A stretch of 64,000 nucleotides of DNA from Paracidovorax konjaci (GCF_900112675.1 NZ_FOMQ01000006.1:305809-369808), one strand, 5' to 3'. Positions 45,261-54,243 are shown, counted from the first letter of the stretch. Numbers and translations are program-made. Notes: generated by a model from the letters alone, not told the origin.

Positions 45261-46220
45261 TCACTTGGCGGCGGAGCCCTTGGTGACCAGCACCACGTCG
45301 GTCTTGACCTCGGCGGGCAGCTGGGCCTGCGGCGTCTTGGCGGACAGCGCCTTCAGGGCCATCTCGATGCCGAACACTGCCTGCTTGGCGGCGTACTGGT
45401 CGGCCGTGGCGAGCACGCGGCCATCGGCCAGCATGGGCTTGATGGCGTTGATGTTGTCGTAGCCCACCACCTGCACCTTGCCGGCCTTGCCGGCGGCCTT
45501 CACGGCGGCCACGGCGCCCAGCGCCATGCTGTCGTTGCCGGCCAGCAGCGCCACCAGGTCGGGGTGCTCGCGCAGCATGCCCGCGGCCACGGTGTTGCCC
45601 TTCTCGATCTCCCACTGGCCGGACTGCACGCCCACCACGGTGATGTTCGCGGCCTTCATCGCGTCCTGGAAGCCCAGCGTGCGCTGCTGCGCATTGAAGG
45701 TGGTGGACACGCCTTCGATGATCCCCACCTTGTCGCCAGCCTTCAGCGACTTGGCGAGGTGGTCGCCCACGAGCTTGGCGCCCAGGCGGTTGTCGGGGCC
45801 GACGAAGGGCACGTTCAGGCTCTTTTCCTTGAGCGCGTCGGTGTCCAGGCGGTTGTCGATGTTGACCACCAGGATGCCCTTGTCCACCGCGGCCTTCACG
45901 GCCGGCACCAGCGCCTTGGAGTCGGCCGGTGCGAGCACGATGGCGCTCACCTTCTGGGCCACGGCCTGCTCGATCATCTTGATCTGCGCGGCGGTGTCGG
46001 TCTCGTTCTTGATGCCGTTGGCGATGAGCGTGTATTCGCCCGCATGCGCCTTCTGGTGCGCCTTGGCGCCGTCTTCCATCGTGCGGAAGAACTCGTTGGC
46101 GAGGGACTTCATCACCAGCGCCACCTTGGGCTTGTCCTGCGCGAAAGCCGGTTGCGCGAACAGGCCGCCGGCAAGGGCGAGCACGGCGGCGGTCTGGAGG
46201 GTGCGGCGGTTCAAGGGCAT
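45261..46220 (-). CDS. rbsB: ribose ABC transporter substrate-binding protein
   Basis: 319-residue periplasmic binding protein. The signal peptide MPLNRRTLQTAAVLALAGGLFAQPAFAQ has a twin arginine and an AFAQ cleavage site. The mature protein shows KVALVMKSLANEFFRTMEDGA, IDNRLDTDAL, NDSMALGA and VVGYDNINAIKPML, matching RbsB. The ATG at 46220 follows AGGAGA. It is the first gene of the operon, directly behind the operator palindrome at 46323-46342. Confidence 0.95.
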   Translation of the reverse strand: MPLNRRTLQTAAVLALAGGLFAQPAFAQDKPKVALVMKSLANEFFRTMEDGAKAHQKAHAGEYTLIANGIKNETDTAAQIKMIEQAVAQKVSAIVLAPADSKALVPAVKAAVDKGILVVNIDNRLDTDALKEKSLNVPFVGPDNRLGAKLVGDHLAKSLKAGDKVGIIEGVSTTFNAQQRTLGFQDAMKAANITVVGVQSGQWEIEKGNTVAAGMLREHPDLVALLAGNDSMALGAVAAVKAAGKAGKVQVVGYDNINAIKPMLADGRVLATADQYAAKQAVFGIEMALKALSAKTPQAQLPAEVKTDVVLVTKGSAAK

Positions 46221-46307
46221 GGATGTCTCCTGGTTGTAATGGGCGGAAAAAGAGAATAAGTCGGCTGTCGGCGCTCCCTGCTTCACGCGGGCGGGCGCGG
46301 CGGCCGC

Positions 46308-46342
46308 TATGTTAATCAAAGAAAACGTTTGCGCAAACGTTT
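46308..46342 (-). promoter_or_regulatory. LacI-type operator overlapping the probable rbs promoter
   Basis: AAACGTTTGC-GCAAACGTTT (46323-46342) is a perfect 20-bp palindrome of the LacI/RbsR type, with a further GCGCAAACG-like half beside it. A possible promoter (TTGCGC, 16 bases, TAACAT on the minus strand) overlaps it, so bound repressor would block RNA polymerase. It lies 103 bp upstream of rbsB. RbsR is the obvious candidate regulator. Confidence 0.75.
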
Positions 46343-46518
46343 GCGCCCATCCATTGGGCAAGGAGTTACTTGTCCGCTTCCCGCCGAAAACGCGGTATTG
46401 CTTACATATGGCCGCAAAAAAAGGGGCCCGGTCCACGGACCGGCCCCGGGCGGATGGCGCTGCCCATTCCGGCCGTATGCCCGGAAGGGGCGCGCTGGCC
46501 GCGGTGAGAGCCCGCTCT

Positions 46519-47409
46519 TCAGGGTGCCAGGCCCAGATCGCTGGAGCCGCAGCCAGGGCGGCCGCCTGCCGCGAAGACCGCCGCGCGGGAATTGAGGCAC
46601 GCCCCCGCGAAGTCCACGCGCGCATACAGTTGCGTGTCACGCGCCATGTACATCCGTCCCGTGATCATGCCGGCGCGGTCCACCGTGAGCCGCTCGATCC
46701 GGTAGGTGCCGTCCGTCGGGCCGGCCAGGCCGCTGTTGCAGGCCACCTTGCCCTCGGACTGCAGGCCGCCGCCCAGCAGCCGGTAGGTGCCGCTGAAATC
46801 GCACTGCGCCGTTCCCGTGTGGATGTACTTCATCGTGAACACGCCGTTCTCTGCCTTGATGTCGAGCGTGACCGGCACGATGGCGCCCACGAAGCGGTCG
46901 AAGTTCCCATATACCGCGAACTGGTTGCTGAAGCGGATGGGGTACTCCTCGTAGTGGAAGCGCGAGATGCGGCGCGGCACGTCGCCGGGCAGCGTCACCG
47001 TCCCGGTGGTGGCCGAGTCGAAGGTGATCTGGATCGGCCCCGTGTTGGCCGCGAGTTCCCCGGCGCCTGCGCTGCCGCCCGCGCCGATCGCGGGGCCGTT
47101 GCGGAACTCCTGTAGCGTTCCCTGGAAGGCCGAAGAATCGGTGGCGCGCAGCCCGCTGGCCTGCAGGAAGACGGAGCTGCCGTCGCCGCGATAGCCCAGG
47201 TACGACACGATCATCGCCCGGCCGTTCTGCATGTCGATCTGCAGGCTGCGACCGGGCTTGCCGTTCAGCTCCCCGTCGAAGGCCCACATGCCGGGCTCCG
47301 GCTCCACCGGCGGAGTGAACGTGCTCTGCGCCAGCGCGGGCATGGCCGCGGCGAGCAGCGTGCAGGCCGCGATCAGTGGGTTGAAGGAACGGGGGCGGAT
47401 GGTGCCCAT
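46519..47409 (-). CDS. secreted hypothetical protein
   Basis: 296-residue protein of unknown function. A signal peptide ends at AMPALAQS. The remainder is beta-rich with a Gly/Ala/Ser-rich stretch (GAGGSAGAGELAANTG, about residues 112-127) and paired cysteines near the C terminus (QCDFSG, VACNSG, GACLNS, RPGCGSS). ATG 47409 follows GGGAGA. It is a single gene between the rbs operator region and the ligase gene. Exported, disulfide-stabilised location is inferred; no enzyme motif is seen. Confidence 0.8.
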   Translation of the reverse strand: MGTIRPRSFNPLIAACTLLAAAMPALAQSTFTPPVEPEPGMWAFDGELNGKPGRSLQIDMQNGRAMIVSYLGYRGDGSSVFLQASGLRATDSSAFQGTLQEFRNGPAIGAGGSAGAGELAANTGPIQITFDSATTGTVTLPGDVPRRISRFHYEEYPIRFSNQFAVYGNFDRFVGAIVPVTLDIKAENGVFTMKYIHTGTAQCDFSGTYRLLGGGLQSEGKVACNSGLAGPTDGTYRIERLTVDRAGMITGRMYMARDTQLYARVDFAGACLNSRAAVFAAGGRPGCGSSDLGLAP

Positions 47410-47488
47410 GAAGATCTCCCTGGTGTTTGAATGGACCGCGACTGTCGTCACCCCGCCCGATGTCTGTCAATCCCTCCGCGGTGGGGGG

Positions 47489-49177
47489 TCAGGCCGCCGG
47501 GCCGCGCAGTTCGCGCCGCAGGATCTTGCCCACGTTGGTCTTGGGCAGCGCGTCGCGGAACTCGATGTGGCGCGGGCATTTGTAGCCCGTCAGGTGTTCG
47601 TGGCAGTAGCGGGCCACGGCATCCTCGGTGAGGGAGGGGTCGCTGCGCACGACGAACACCTTGATCGCCTCGCCCTGCTTCTCGTCGGGCACGCCGATCG
47701 CCGCGCACTCGAGCACGCCGGGGCATAGCGAGATGACCTGCTCCAGCTCGTTGGGGAACACGTTGAAGCCGGACACGAGGATCATGTCCTTCTTGCGGTC
47801 GATGATGCGCGTGTGGCCGGCCGTGTCCATCACGCCGATGTCGCCCGTGCGCAGGAAACCGTCGGCCGTGAAGGCGCGTGCGTTCTCCTCGGGCTGCTGG
47901 TAGTAGCCGGCCATCACGTTGGGGCCACGGATGCAGATCTCGCCGGACTGGCCCAGGGGCAGGCTCTGGCCCGCGTCGTCCTTGATCGCGATGTCGATGC
48001 CCGGCAGCGGCAGGCCGATGGTGCCGCTGAACTCCGCGTTGTCCACGGGGTTGTTGGTGCCGATGGCGCAGGTCTCGCTCATGCCCCAGCCTTCGATCAT
48101 GGTGCTGCCCGTCGCCTTCTGCCACTGGCGCGCGGTGCCCTCCGCCGCCGCCATGCCGCCAGCCTGGGAGACGCACAGGTGCGAGAAATCCAGCGCGCGG
48201 AAGTCCGCGTTCTGCAGCAGCGCGTTGAACAGCGTGTTCACCGCGGGCAGCATGTGGAAGGGCCGCTTCTTCAGCACGGCCACGAGCTTGGGGATGTCGC
48301 GCGGGTTGGGAATCAGCGTGAGGTGCGAGCCCTGCCGGATCGCCAGCAGGCACAGCGTGAGCGCGAAGATGTGGTAGAGCGGCAGCGCCGCGATGCTGTT
48401 GGCCTGCCGCACGTCGCCGATGCGCGAGAGCGCGGGCGTGAACCAGGCCTCGGCCTGCAGCGTGGCGGCCACGATGTTGCGGTGCGTGAGCACCGCCCCC
48501 TTCGAGAGGCCGGTGGTGCCGCCCGTGTACTGCAGGAACGCGGTGGAATCGAGTGTGGCCGTGCTGGGCGCGAGGGTGAGCCGCGCGCCTTCGGCGAGGG
48601 CCGTGCCCAGCGGCGTCACGCGCCGCCCGTCCGAGAGCGGCAGGTCGAAGGCGGGCACCATCTTGGCGAGGTGGCGCACGGCGAAGTTGATCCAGCGCCC
48701 GCGCACGGGCCCGAGCAGGTCGCCCAGCGCCGTGATCGCCACGTGCCGCACGGCGGTGCGCTCCACCACCTCGGAGAGCGTGCGCGCGAAGTTCTCCAGG
48801 ATGACGATGGCCTCCGCGCCCGAGTCGCGCAACTGGTGCTCCAGTTCGCGCGGTGTGTAGAGGGGGTTCACGTTCACGCAGGTGTAGCCCGCGCGCAGCA
48901 CGGCCGCCATCGCCACGGCGAACTGCGGCACGTTGGGCAGCATGATCGCCACCCGCGCGCCCTGCGCCAGGCCCTGGGCCTGCAGCCAGGCACCCAGGTG
49001 CGTGCTCAGGCGGTCCAGCTCGGCGTAGCCCATCCATTGCTCCATGCACACCGAGAACGGCTGGGCCGCGTGGCGCTGCAGCGATTCCTCCAGCAGGTGC
49101 GCCACCGAGCGGTAGCGCTCGGGATCGACCTCGTGGGGCACGCCGGGCGGGTAATTCTTCAGCCAGATCCGGTCCAT
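47489..49177 (-). CDS. fadD: long-chain fatty acid-CoA ligase (AMP-binding)
   Basis: 562-residue acyl-CoA synthetase activating fatty acids with ATP and CoA. The AMP-binding P-loop is FLQYTGGTTGLSKGAV. Other family motifs are GWGMSETCAIG, GEICIRGPNVMAGYY, FLRTGDIGVMD and DRKKDMILVSGFNVFPNE. The C-terminal catalytic Lys region is LPKTNVGKILRRELR. Length and N terminus (MDRIWLKNYPPGVPHEVD) are typical of FadD. It is divergent from an alpha/beta hydrolase, which could supply fatty acids. Confidence 0.92.
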   Translation of the reverse strand: MDRIWLKNYPPGVPHEVDPERYRSVAHLLEESLQRHAAQPFSVCMEQWMGYAELDRLSTHLGAWLQAQGLAQGARVAIMLPNVPQFAVAMAAVLRAGYTCVNVNPLYTPRELEHQLRDSGAEAIVILENFARTLSEVVERTAVRHVAITALGDLLGPVRGRWINFAVRHLAKMVPAFDLPLSDGRRVTPLGTALAEGARLTLAPSTATLDSTAFLQYTGGTTGLSKGAVLTHRNIVAATLQAEAWFTPALSRIGDVRQANSIAALPLYHIFALTLCLLAIRQGSHLTLIPNPRDIPKLVAVLKKRPFHMLPAVNTLFNALLQNADFRALDFSHLCVSQAGGMAAAEGTARQWQKATGSTMIEGWGMSETCAIGTNNPVDNAEFSGTIGLPLPGIDIAIKDDAGQSLPLGQSGEICIRGPNVMAGYYQQPEENARAFTADGFLRTGDIGVMDTAGHTRIIDRKKDMILVSGFNVFPNELEQVISLCPGVLECAAIGVPDEKQGEAIKVFVVRSDPSLTEDAVARYCHEHLTGYKCPRHIEFRDALPKTNVGKILRRELRGPAA

Positions 49178-49419
49178 GGAGTGGTTCCTTTCGCGCTCCG
49201 CGGGAGGGCGGGCGGTGGGTGCAGGGGCAAAGGCAGGGGCGGGCGCAGCCGGGGCCGATGGAATCGGGGGGCGCCGCCGCCGATTGTGGAAAGCGCCGGG
49301 CGCCTGTCCATCGGGTCACTCCCAGGGCAGGGCGGGGCGGCGGGGTTTTTCGTCTCCTGCGTGACATGATCCGCGCAGCGCGGCCCAGGGTGGCCGCCGC
49401 GCAGCAGGAGGAACGGGCT

Positions 49420-50340
49420 TTGACGAATGCACGGTGGCAGCAATGGATGGTGGCGGCGCAGCTCGCCATCGCGGTGGGCTGGGTGGCTTGGCTCTGGCCG
49501 CATTCGCGCGGCTGGGCGGTGGGCGGCGCGGCCGCCTGGCTCGCGGGGCCGCGGCTCTGGCTGGGCCTGCAGTTCGCGCTCATGCTGCATTACAACCGCG
49601 CCGACCCGGTGCCCCGGCCGCCGGCCGGGCGCGTCCTGCGTGCCTGGTGGGCGGAAACGCAGTGGGCCACCTGGGTGTTCGGCTGGTGGCAGCCCTTCCG
49701 GCATGCGGCCGTCCCGGACTGGCTGCCGCCGCCTCCCCCCGTGGGCGCGCCCGCCGCGCCGCGCGGCGTGGTGTTGGTGCACGGCTTTCTCTGCAACCGG
49801 GGATTCTGGACGCCCTGGTTCGCGCTGCTGCGCCGCCGTGGCCACGCCTTCGTGGCGGTCACGCTGGAGCCGCCCTTCGGCTCCATCGACGGCTACGCCG
49901 GCACCATCGACGCGGCCGTGCGGCGCGTGGCCGAGTCCACGGGCCGCCCGCCGCTGGTGGTCGGCCACAGCATGGGGGGGCTTGCCGTGCGGGCGTGGCT
50001 GAAGGCCTGCGGCGAAGCCGGCACGGCCCGCGTGCACCGCGTGGTCACGCTCGGCTCGCCGCACGCGGGCACCTGGGCCGCGCGGTTCAGCCGCTCGGAG
50101 AACGGTGTGCAGATGCTGCCGGGCCATCCCTGGCTGCAGGCCCTGGCCGGTGCCGAGGCGCCCGCGGGCCGCGCCCGCTTCACCTGCTTCTATTCCGATT
50201 GCGACAACGTGGTGTACCCCGCCACCACCGCCACGCTGGAGGGCGCGGACAACCGCTTCGTGCCGGGCACGGCCCATGTCCAGATGGCGTTCCACCCGGC
50301 CGTGGTGGGCGCCTGCCTGGAGATTCTTGGGGAGCCGTGA
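49420..50340 (+). CDS. alpha/beta-hydrolase, lipase-like
   Basis: 306-residue membrane-anchored hydrolase. Two N-terminal hydrophobic segments precede the catalytic domain. The oxyanion region is VLVHGFLCNRGFW, the nucleophile elbow is VVGHSMGG, and the late His is in PGTAHVQMAFHP, as in class-2 and lactonising-type lipases. I chose the TTG at 49420 because a perfect AGGAGGAA lies seven bases before it. ATG 49366 is an in-frame alternative. No foldase gene is adjacent; it is unrelated in arrangement to the lipase pair at 55652-57623. Confidence 0.87.
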   Translation: MTNARWQQWMVAAQLAIAVGWVAWLWPHSRGWAVGGAAAWLAGPRLWLGLQFALMLHYNRADPVPRPPAGRVLRAWWAETQWATWVFGWWQPFRHAAVPDWLPPPPPVGAPAAPRGVVLVHGFLCNRGFWTPWFALLRRRGHAFVAVTLEPPFGSIDGYAGTIDAAVRRVAESTGRPPLVVGHSMGGLAVRAWLKACGEAGTARVHRVVTLGSPHAGTWAARFSRSENGVQMLPGHPWLQALAGAEAPAGRARFTCFYSDCDNVVYPATTATLEGADNRFVPGTAHVQMAFHPAVVGACLEILGEP

Positions 50341-50375
50341 GGCGATGCCTGGCCTGCCGGCGTATCAGCCGCGCA

Positions 50376-50810
50376 TCAGGCCGCGGCGCGCCGGGCCTCC
50401 GGGTGCCGCAGCAGCGTGCCCGAGCGTGCTGCCAGCAGCGCCTCTGCAGACGCCCGCGCGGTGCGCAGCGGCTGAATGTAGGCATGCGGTGCGAGCAGGC
50501 TACCTGGGGCCCGCGAGGGATGGGACATCGTCGGGCGCTGCGCGAAGGTGCCGGGCGGGGTCAGGGCCGAGGCCGGGGTTGCCTCACGTGGCTTGCGCAG
50601 CGGCACGCCTGCGAGTAAGCCGAAATCCGCGCGGGGTGCCATCGAGGCCGCGTTCGACGTGCGCCGCTCGGTGCCCGGCAATGTGGGCTGGGTGGAAGCG
50701 CTGTGCCGGGGTTTGACGGGCGCAACGCGCGCCACGCCTCCCGAAAGGGAGTCTGCTGTGGGTGCTCCCAGGATGCGAGCAAGCGTGCTGATGCGGGAAA
50801 CACTGGTCAT
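50376..50810 (-). CDS. candidate type III-secreted protein behind a PIP box
   Basis: 144-residue protein of no recognised family. The N-terminal 50 residues contain 7 Ser, many Thr and Pro, and no acidic residue in the first 12, resembling type III secretion signals. A short block ADFGLLAGVPLRKPRE lies in the middle and the C terminus is Arg/Ala-rich. It has no cysteine and no catalytic motif, so it could be a small effector, or a truncated one. ATG 50810 follows AAAGGA at 11-15 bases before. A PIP box on the same strand lies about 200 bp upstream. Confidence 0.6.
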   Translation of the reverse strand: MTSVSRISTLARILGAPTADSLSGGVARVAPVKPRHSASTQPTLPGTERRTSNAASMAPRADFGLLAGVPLRKPREATPASALTPPGTFAQRPTMSHPSRAPGSLLAPHAYIQPLRTARASAEALLAARSGTLLRHPEARRAAA

Positions 50811-51184
50811 GGGGTCGCGTCCTTTCTGGGATATGGGCCCGTGCCGGCTTTGAAGTCGACAGCGCTGCCCTGGCCGGAGCCGCTGATGCGCAGGGCATTG
50901 CCTGGCAGATTCCTGGACGCATCGCAAGGCTCCGGAAGGGCATTCGGCCAACGGGAGGGCAGGGCGGTATGGCGCCATGTTCAGATCCCGACCCTTGTAC
51001 TGACTTTTCCGGCACGAAATCACGCAGCGGCATGCGAAGCGTCCACGCCGCGCCCGGTGTACGACCCCGGTCAGAAACTGCATGCCGTCATCAAAGAGGA
51101 TTCTTGGAGCCTCTCACGCGGCTACGTGCCTGGATTCTCCCGGTCTCGTCCACACGAAGTCCCCGCTCTGGGGCAGAGGCGCGG
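50811..51184. other. 374-bp leader and spacer upstream of the 50376-50810 gene
   Basis: No gene supported. The stretch contains the PIP box at 51014-51038 and the long presumed 5' leader of the gene starting at 50810. Upstream in-frame starts exist but fall at or before the predicted transcription start, so I exclude them. Confidence 0.5.
51014..51038 (-). promoter_or_regulatory. PIP box (TTCGC-N15-TTCGT), minus strand
   Basis: On the minus strand TTCGC (51038-51034), exactly 15 bases, then TTCGT (51018-51014) match TTCGB-N15-TTCGB. At the expected distance downstream the best -10 is GAACAT, which differs from YANNNT only at its first base. It points toward the gene starting at 50810. The weaker -10 and the long leader make this less certain than the site at 23741. 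Confidence 0.6.
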
Positions 51185-51778
51185 CTACGGAATGCTTGCG
51201 CTTCTGAGCGTAGAGAGCCACTGGTTCCACACGCTCTCCGGCATGTCGCCCGAGATCATGTAATAGGTGTCCGGCCTGTCGGTGAAAAGGTAGGCGATGT
51301 TCAACCGGGGATCGGCGTGCCGGATGCGGACGACCGTGAGCGCTCCCTTTTCGAACCTCTCGTAGGCGACCGCATCCACGATGGATTCCGCTTTCCGAGC
51401 GATGTCCAGGCTCGGGTGCTTGTGGGAACTATCGCCGAGCAATTCATAGAAGGCCAAGGGCGTGCCGATGCGGTGCTGCTCGAAGATCCGAAGACGCTGG
51501 TAGCGCTTGCGAAGAGCTTGGCCCTCCATCGCCTGGAGCACCGGACCCTGGGGAAGTGCCTGGTCCGAAGGAACCAGCGTCACGAAGGGCTGGCCGCTGG
51601 CTGGAACGAAGAACCGACCGACCATCCCGGGAGAAAACCGCATCTCCAGTCCCCCGAATTGCAGCGTGGAGCAATCGGAGCAGTGCGACTCCGGGGGCCA
51701 GGGCCGGGCGGTCAGGTCGGCGCATGGGGCCGCGAGGCTGAACAGTCCGAAAAATGCGCCGACAACGGCTTGCTTCAT
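51185..51778 (-). CDS. secreted hypothetical protein, second gene of a pair
   Basis: 197-residue protein with a signal peptide (MKQAVVGAFFGLFSLAAPCADL). No family recognised. The mature part has a cysteine pair (SHCSDCSTLQFGG) and ends with DRPDTYYMISGDMPESVWNQWLSTLRSA. It starts by ATGA overlap with the 122-residue gene upstream, so they form an operon. Lower GC than the neighbours suggests an accessory origin. Confidence 0.72.
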   Translation of the reverse strand: MKQAVVGAFFGLFSLAAPCADLTARPWPPESHCSDCSTLQFGGLEMRFSPGMVGRFFVPASGQPFVTLVPSDQALPQGPVLQAMEGQALRKRYQRLRIFEQHRIGTPLAFYELLGDSSHKHPSLDIARKAESIVDAVAYERFEKGALTVVRIRHADPRLNIAYLFTDRPDTYYMISGDMPESVWNQWLSTLRSASIP

Positions 51779-52143
51779 ACCCGTCGCGCGAACTGCAAAG
51801 CGGCAGCGCCCATGGATGCCAACTGGAAGTCGGAGCGAAAATTCTGCACGGCTTTCTTTGCGCAGGTGATGCTCATCTTCTTCTGGATATTCCGGTATCC
51901 CACGCCTGCGAGTTGTGCGGCCAGCCACACCACCGAGGCGGGTCCTCCGGACGGCCGAGGAACGAACGAGAGCGCCCGGGAGCATTTTGCGGTTTCGGTC
52001 AGCATGTTGTGAAAGACTGTCGCAACGCCGTCATTGACCACGCCATTCCAGGGAACGGGTGTCTGCGCAAATCTGAAAAAGGAGTCGATCATTTCCCTCA
52101 GTGCCGCTTTTTGCGCGTCGGTATCTTCCTGGTTTTCCTGCAT
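51775..52143 (-). CDS. hypothetical protein, first gene of a pair
   Basis: 122-residue protein without a signal peptide; one weakly hydrophobic stretch (PASVVWLAAQLAGVGY, about residues 68-83) could be a membrane helix. No family recognised. It is translationally coupled to the secreted protein downstream. A small cytoplasmic or membrane protein plus an exported partner resembles an effector/immunity or remnant secretion-associated pair, but nothing in the sequence proves that. Confidence 0.6.
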   Translation of the reverse strand: MQENQEDTDAQKAALREMIDSFFRFAQTPVPWNGVVNDGVATVFHNMLTETAKCSRALSFVPRPSGGPASVVWLAAQLAGVGYRNIQKKMSITCAKKAVQNFRSDFQLASMGAAALQFARRV

Positions 52144-52243
52144 GGGACATCAATGGAATGGAATCCTTCATGCTAGGCCGGCGAGTGATCGAATGGATGG
52201 ATATTCGTTGCCCATCCGTTTATCCGGCCCATAAGCAGGCATG

Positions 52244-52261
52244 GCGTAGCTCGCGCTACGC
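52244..52261. repeat. short inverted repeat, possible 3' stem-loop
   Basis: GCGTAGC-TCGC-GCTACGC is a perfect 7-bp stem with a 4-base loop, about 120 bp past the phhA stop codon. No T-run follows on either strand, so it is at best a weak terminator or RNA end structure. Confidence 0.35.
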
Positions 52262-52378
52262 GAAACCCCTCGCCCGATGGCGGTGTGCTTGGGGTGGCGC
52301 TCCCTTCGCTGCCGAATCGAGCGTCCACCGGGGCCATCGGCCTTTTTTGTCCCATCTGAACCAGGCTACCTGCGGCGC

Positions 52379-53218
52379 TCAGGCCGCCACGGCCTCGCGC
52401 TCGTCGGCGGCGAACTCGGGCTGGCCGCGCAGGCGCTCGTAGACCGGGCCGAAGTCGGGTTCGGTCATCTCGAAGAGCTGCTCGATGCTGTCGATGACGA
52501 AATACGTCTGCTGGTAGGTGTCGATCTTGTAGCGCGTGCGCATGGTGCGCTCCAGTTGCAGCGGCAGGCGCTGCGGCTCGGGGCTGCGCACCGCGTACTC
52601 CAGCTCGCCCGACGAGCTGAGGATGCCCGCGCCGTAGGCACGCAGGCCGTCCTGCTCGCGGATCAGGCCGAACTCGATCGTGTACCAGTACAGGCGCGAG
52701 AGCATCTCGCACGCGCCCAGTCCGTGCGCCTTCAGCCCGCCCTGGCCGTAGCGCTGCACGTAGTCGGCGAACACCGGGTTGAAGAGCAGCGGCACGTGGC
52801 CGAAGAGGTCGTGGAAGATGTCCGGCTCGACGATGTAGTCGAACTCTTCGGGCGTGCGGATCCAGTCGGTCACCGGGAACTTGCGGTTCGCGAGCAGCGT
52901 GAAGAACGGCACTTCGGGGATCAGCCCCGGCACGCCCACGATCTCCCAGCCGGTGGCGCGCTGCAGGCGCTCGTTGACCTCGTCGAAGCGCGGGATGCGG
53001 TCGCTCGCGCCCAGCGAGGGGAGCGCGGCGATGAAGGCCTCGCTCGCGCGGCCCGGCAGCAGCGCGGACTGGCGCTCGTAGAGTCGCCGGTAGGTGTCGT
53101 GGTCCTGCGGCGTGTAGGCCGCGTAGTCCTGCGCGCAGGTGTAGTCGGTGCCGGCGCGGGCATAGTCGCCGCGAGGGGGGCGGTCGGATTGACCGTAGAC
53201 GACGGGGGCTTGTCCCAT
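52379..53218 (-). CDS. phhA: phenylalanine 4-monooxygenase
   Basis: 279-residue iron- and pterin-dependent hydroxylase converting phenylalanine to tyrosine. Iron ligands are seen in DIFHDLFGHVPLL (two His) and YWYTIEFGL (Glu). Length matches the bacterial catalytic-domain-only form, with no regulatory ACT domain. It is followed upstream in the same direction by a Bug-type binding protein and hppD, the next enzymes' locus of tyrosine breakdown. A pterin-recycling gene (phhB) is not adjacent. Confidence 0.95.
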   Translation of the reverse strand: MGQAPVVYGQSDRPPRGDYARAGTDYTCAQDYAAYTPQDHDTYRRLYERQSALLPGRASEAFIAALPSLGASDRIPRFDEVNERLQRATGWEIVGVPGLIPEVPFFTLLANRKFPVTDWIRTPEEFDYIVEPDIFHDLFGHVPLLFNPVFADYVQRYGQGGLKAHGLGACEMLSRLYWYTIEFGLIREQDGLRAYGAGILSSSGELEYAVRSPEPQRLPLQLERTMRTRYKIDTYQQTYFVIDSIEQLFEMTEPDFGPVYERLRGQPEFAADEREAVAA

Positions 53219-53274
53219 GGCATGTCTCCTTCTTTTGATTGCGCGGGACTGCCCATGCCAGGGCCGGCCCGCGC

Positions 53275-54243
53275 TCAGTCCATCTTGATCTTTGCGGCCT
53301 TGATCAGAAAACCGTACTTGGCGTGCTCCGAGCGCACGAACTGGCCGAACGATTCCAGCGTCAGGTCCTCGGCGTCGAGGCCCATCTTCTTGAGCTTCTC
53401 GGCGCTCGCGGGCGCCTGCATCGCGGCGGTGAAGGCGCTGGCGTACTTGCGGGCCGCGGCGTCGGGCAGGGCGGCCGGCGCGAACAGGCCGAACCACGTC
53501 ACCACGTTGAAGCCGGGCACCTCGTCGTTGATGCTGCGCACCTGCGGCAGCTCGTCGTCGCGGCCCAGCGTGGTCACGCCCAGCGCCTTGAGCTTGCCGG
53601 CCTTGATGAGCGGCAGCGACGAGGCGAGGTTGTCGAACACGAAGGCCACTTCCTGCGCCTGCAGCGCCTTCAGCGCCGGCGCCGAGCCCTGGAACGGCAC
53701 ATGCGCGATGCGCGTGTTGGTGAGCGACTTGAACATCTCGGCCGCGATGTGGCCGATGCTGCCGTTGCCGCCCGAGCCGTACTTGAGCTGGTCCGGGTGC
53801 TTCTTGAGGTACTGCACCAGGTCGGTGGTCGTCTCGATGTTCAGCGCCTTGGCCTGCTCCGCGCCCATCACCAGCACGTTGGGCGTGCGTGCCACCAGGG
53901 CGATGGGTTTGAAGTCGCGCAGCGGGTCGTACGGAAAGCTCTTGTAGAGCCAGGGGTTCACCGCATGCGTCGCCACCGCGCCCATCACCAGCAGGTTGCC
54001 GTCCTTCGGGGCCTTGGCCACCAGGTCGGCCCCGGTGTTGCCGCCGGCCCCGGGCTTGTTCTGCACTTCCACCGTGCCCAGCGTGCCGCGCACGCCGTCC
54101 GCGAGGATGCGGGCAGACGTGTCCAGCGGACCGCCGGCCGGGTAGGGCACGACGATCGTGAGCGGTGCGGAAGCGTTCTGTGCCTGCGCGGCACATGCCG
54201 CGCCAGCCATCAGAACAGCCAAAAGGTAACTGCGACGCAACAT
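53275..54243 (-). CDS. tripartite tricarboxylate transporter (Bug family) binding protein
   Basis: 322-residue periplasmic protein. A signal peptide ends at CAAQAQN. The Bug-family core begins PLTIVVPYPAGGPLDTSARILADG, with GAGGNTGADLVAKAPKDG and FKPIALVARTPNVLVMG following the usual pattern. Bug proteins are greatly expanded in Burkholderiales and bind carboxylates or aromatic acids. No TctA/TctB membrane genes are adjacent. Its place between phhA and hppD suggests an aromatic amino acid or its keto acid as ligand (inference). Confidence 0.92.
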   Translation of the reverse strand: MLRRSYLLAVLMAGAACAAQAQNASAPLTIVVPYPAGGPLDTSARILADGVRGTLGTVEVQNKPGAGGNTGADLVAKAPKDGNLLVMGAVATHAVNPWLYKSFPYDPLRDFKPIALVARTPNVLVMGAEQAKALNIETTTDLVQYLKKHPDQLKYGSGGNGSIGHIAAEMFKSLTNTRIAHVPFQGSAPALKALQAQEVAFVFDNLASSLPLIKAGKLKALGVTTLGRDDELPQVRSINDEVPGFNVVTWFGLFAPAALPDAAARKYASAFTAAMQAPASAEKLKKMGLDAEDLTLESFGQFVRSEHAKYGFLIKAAKIKMD

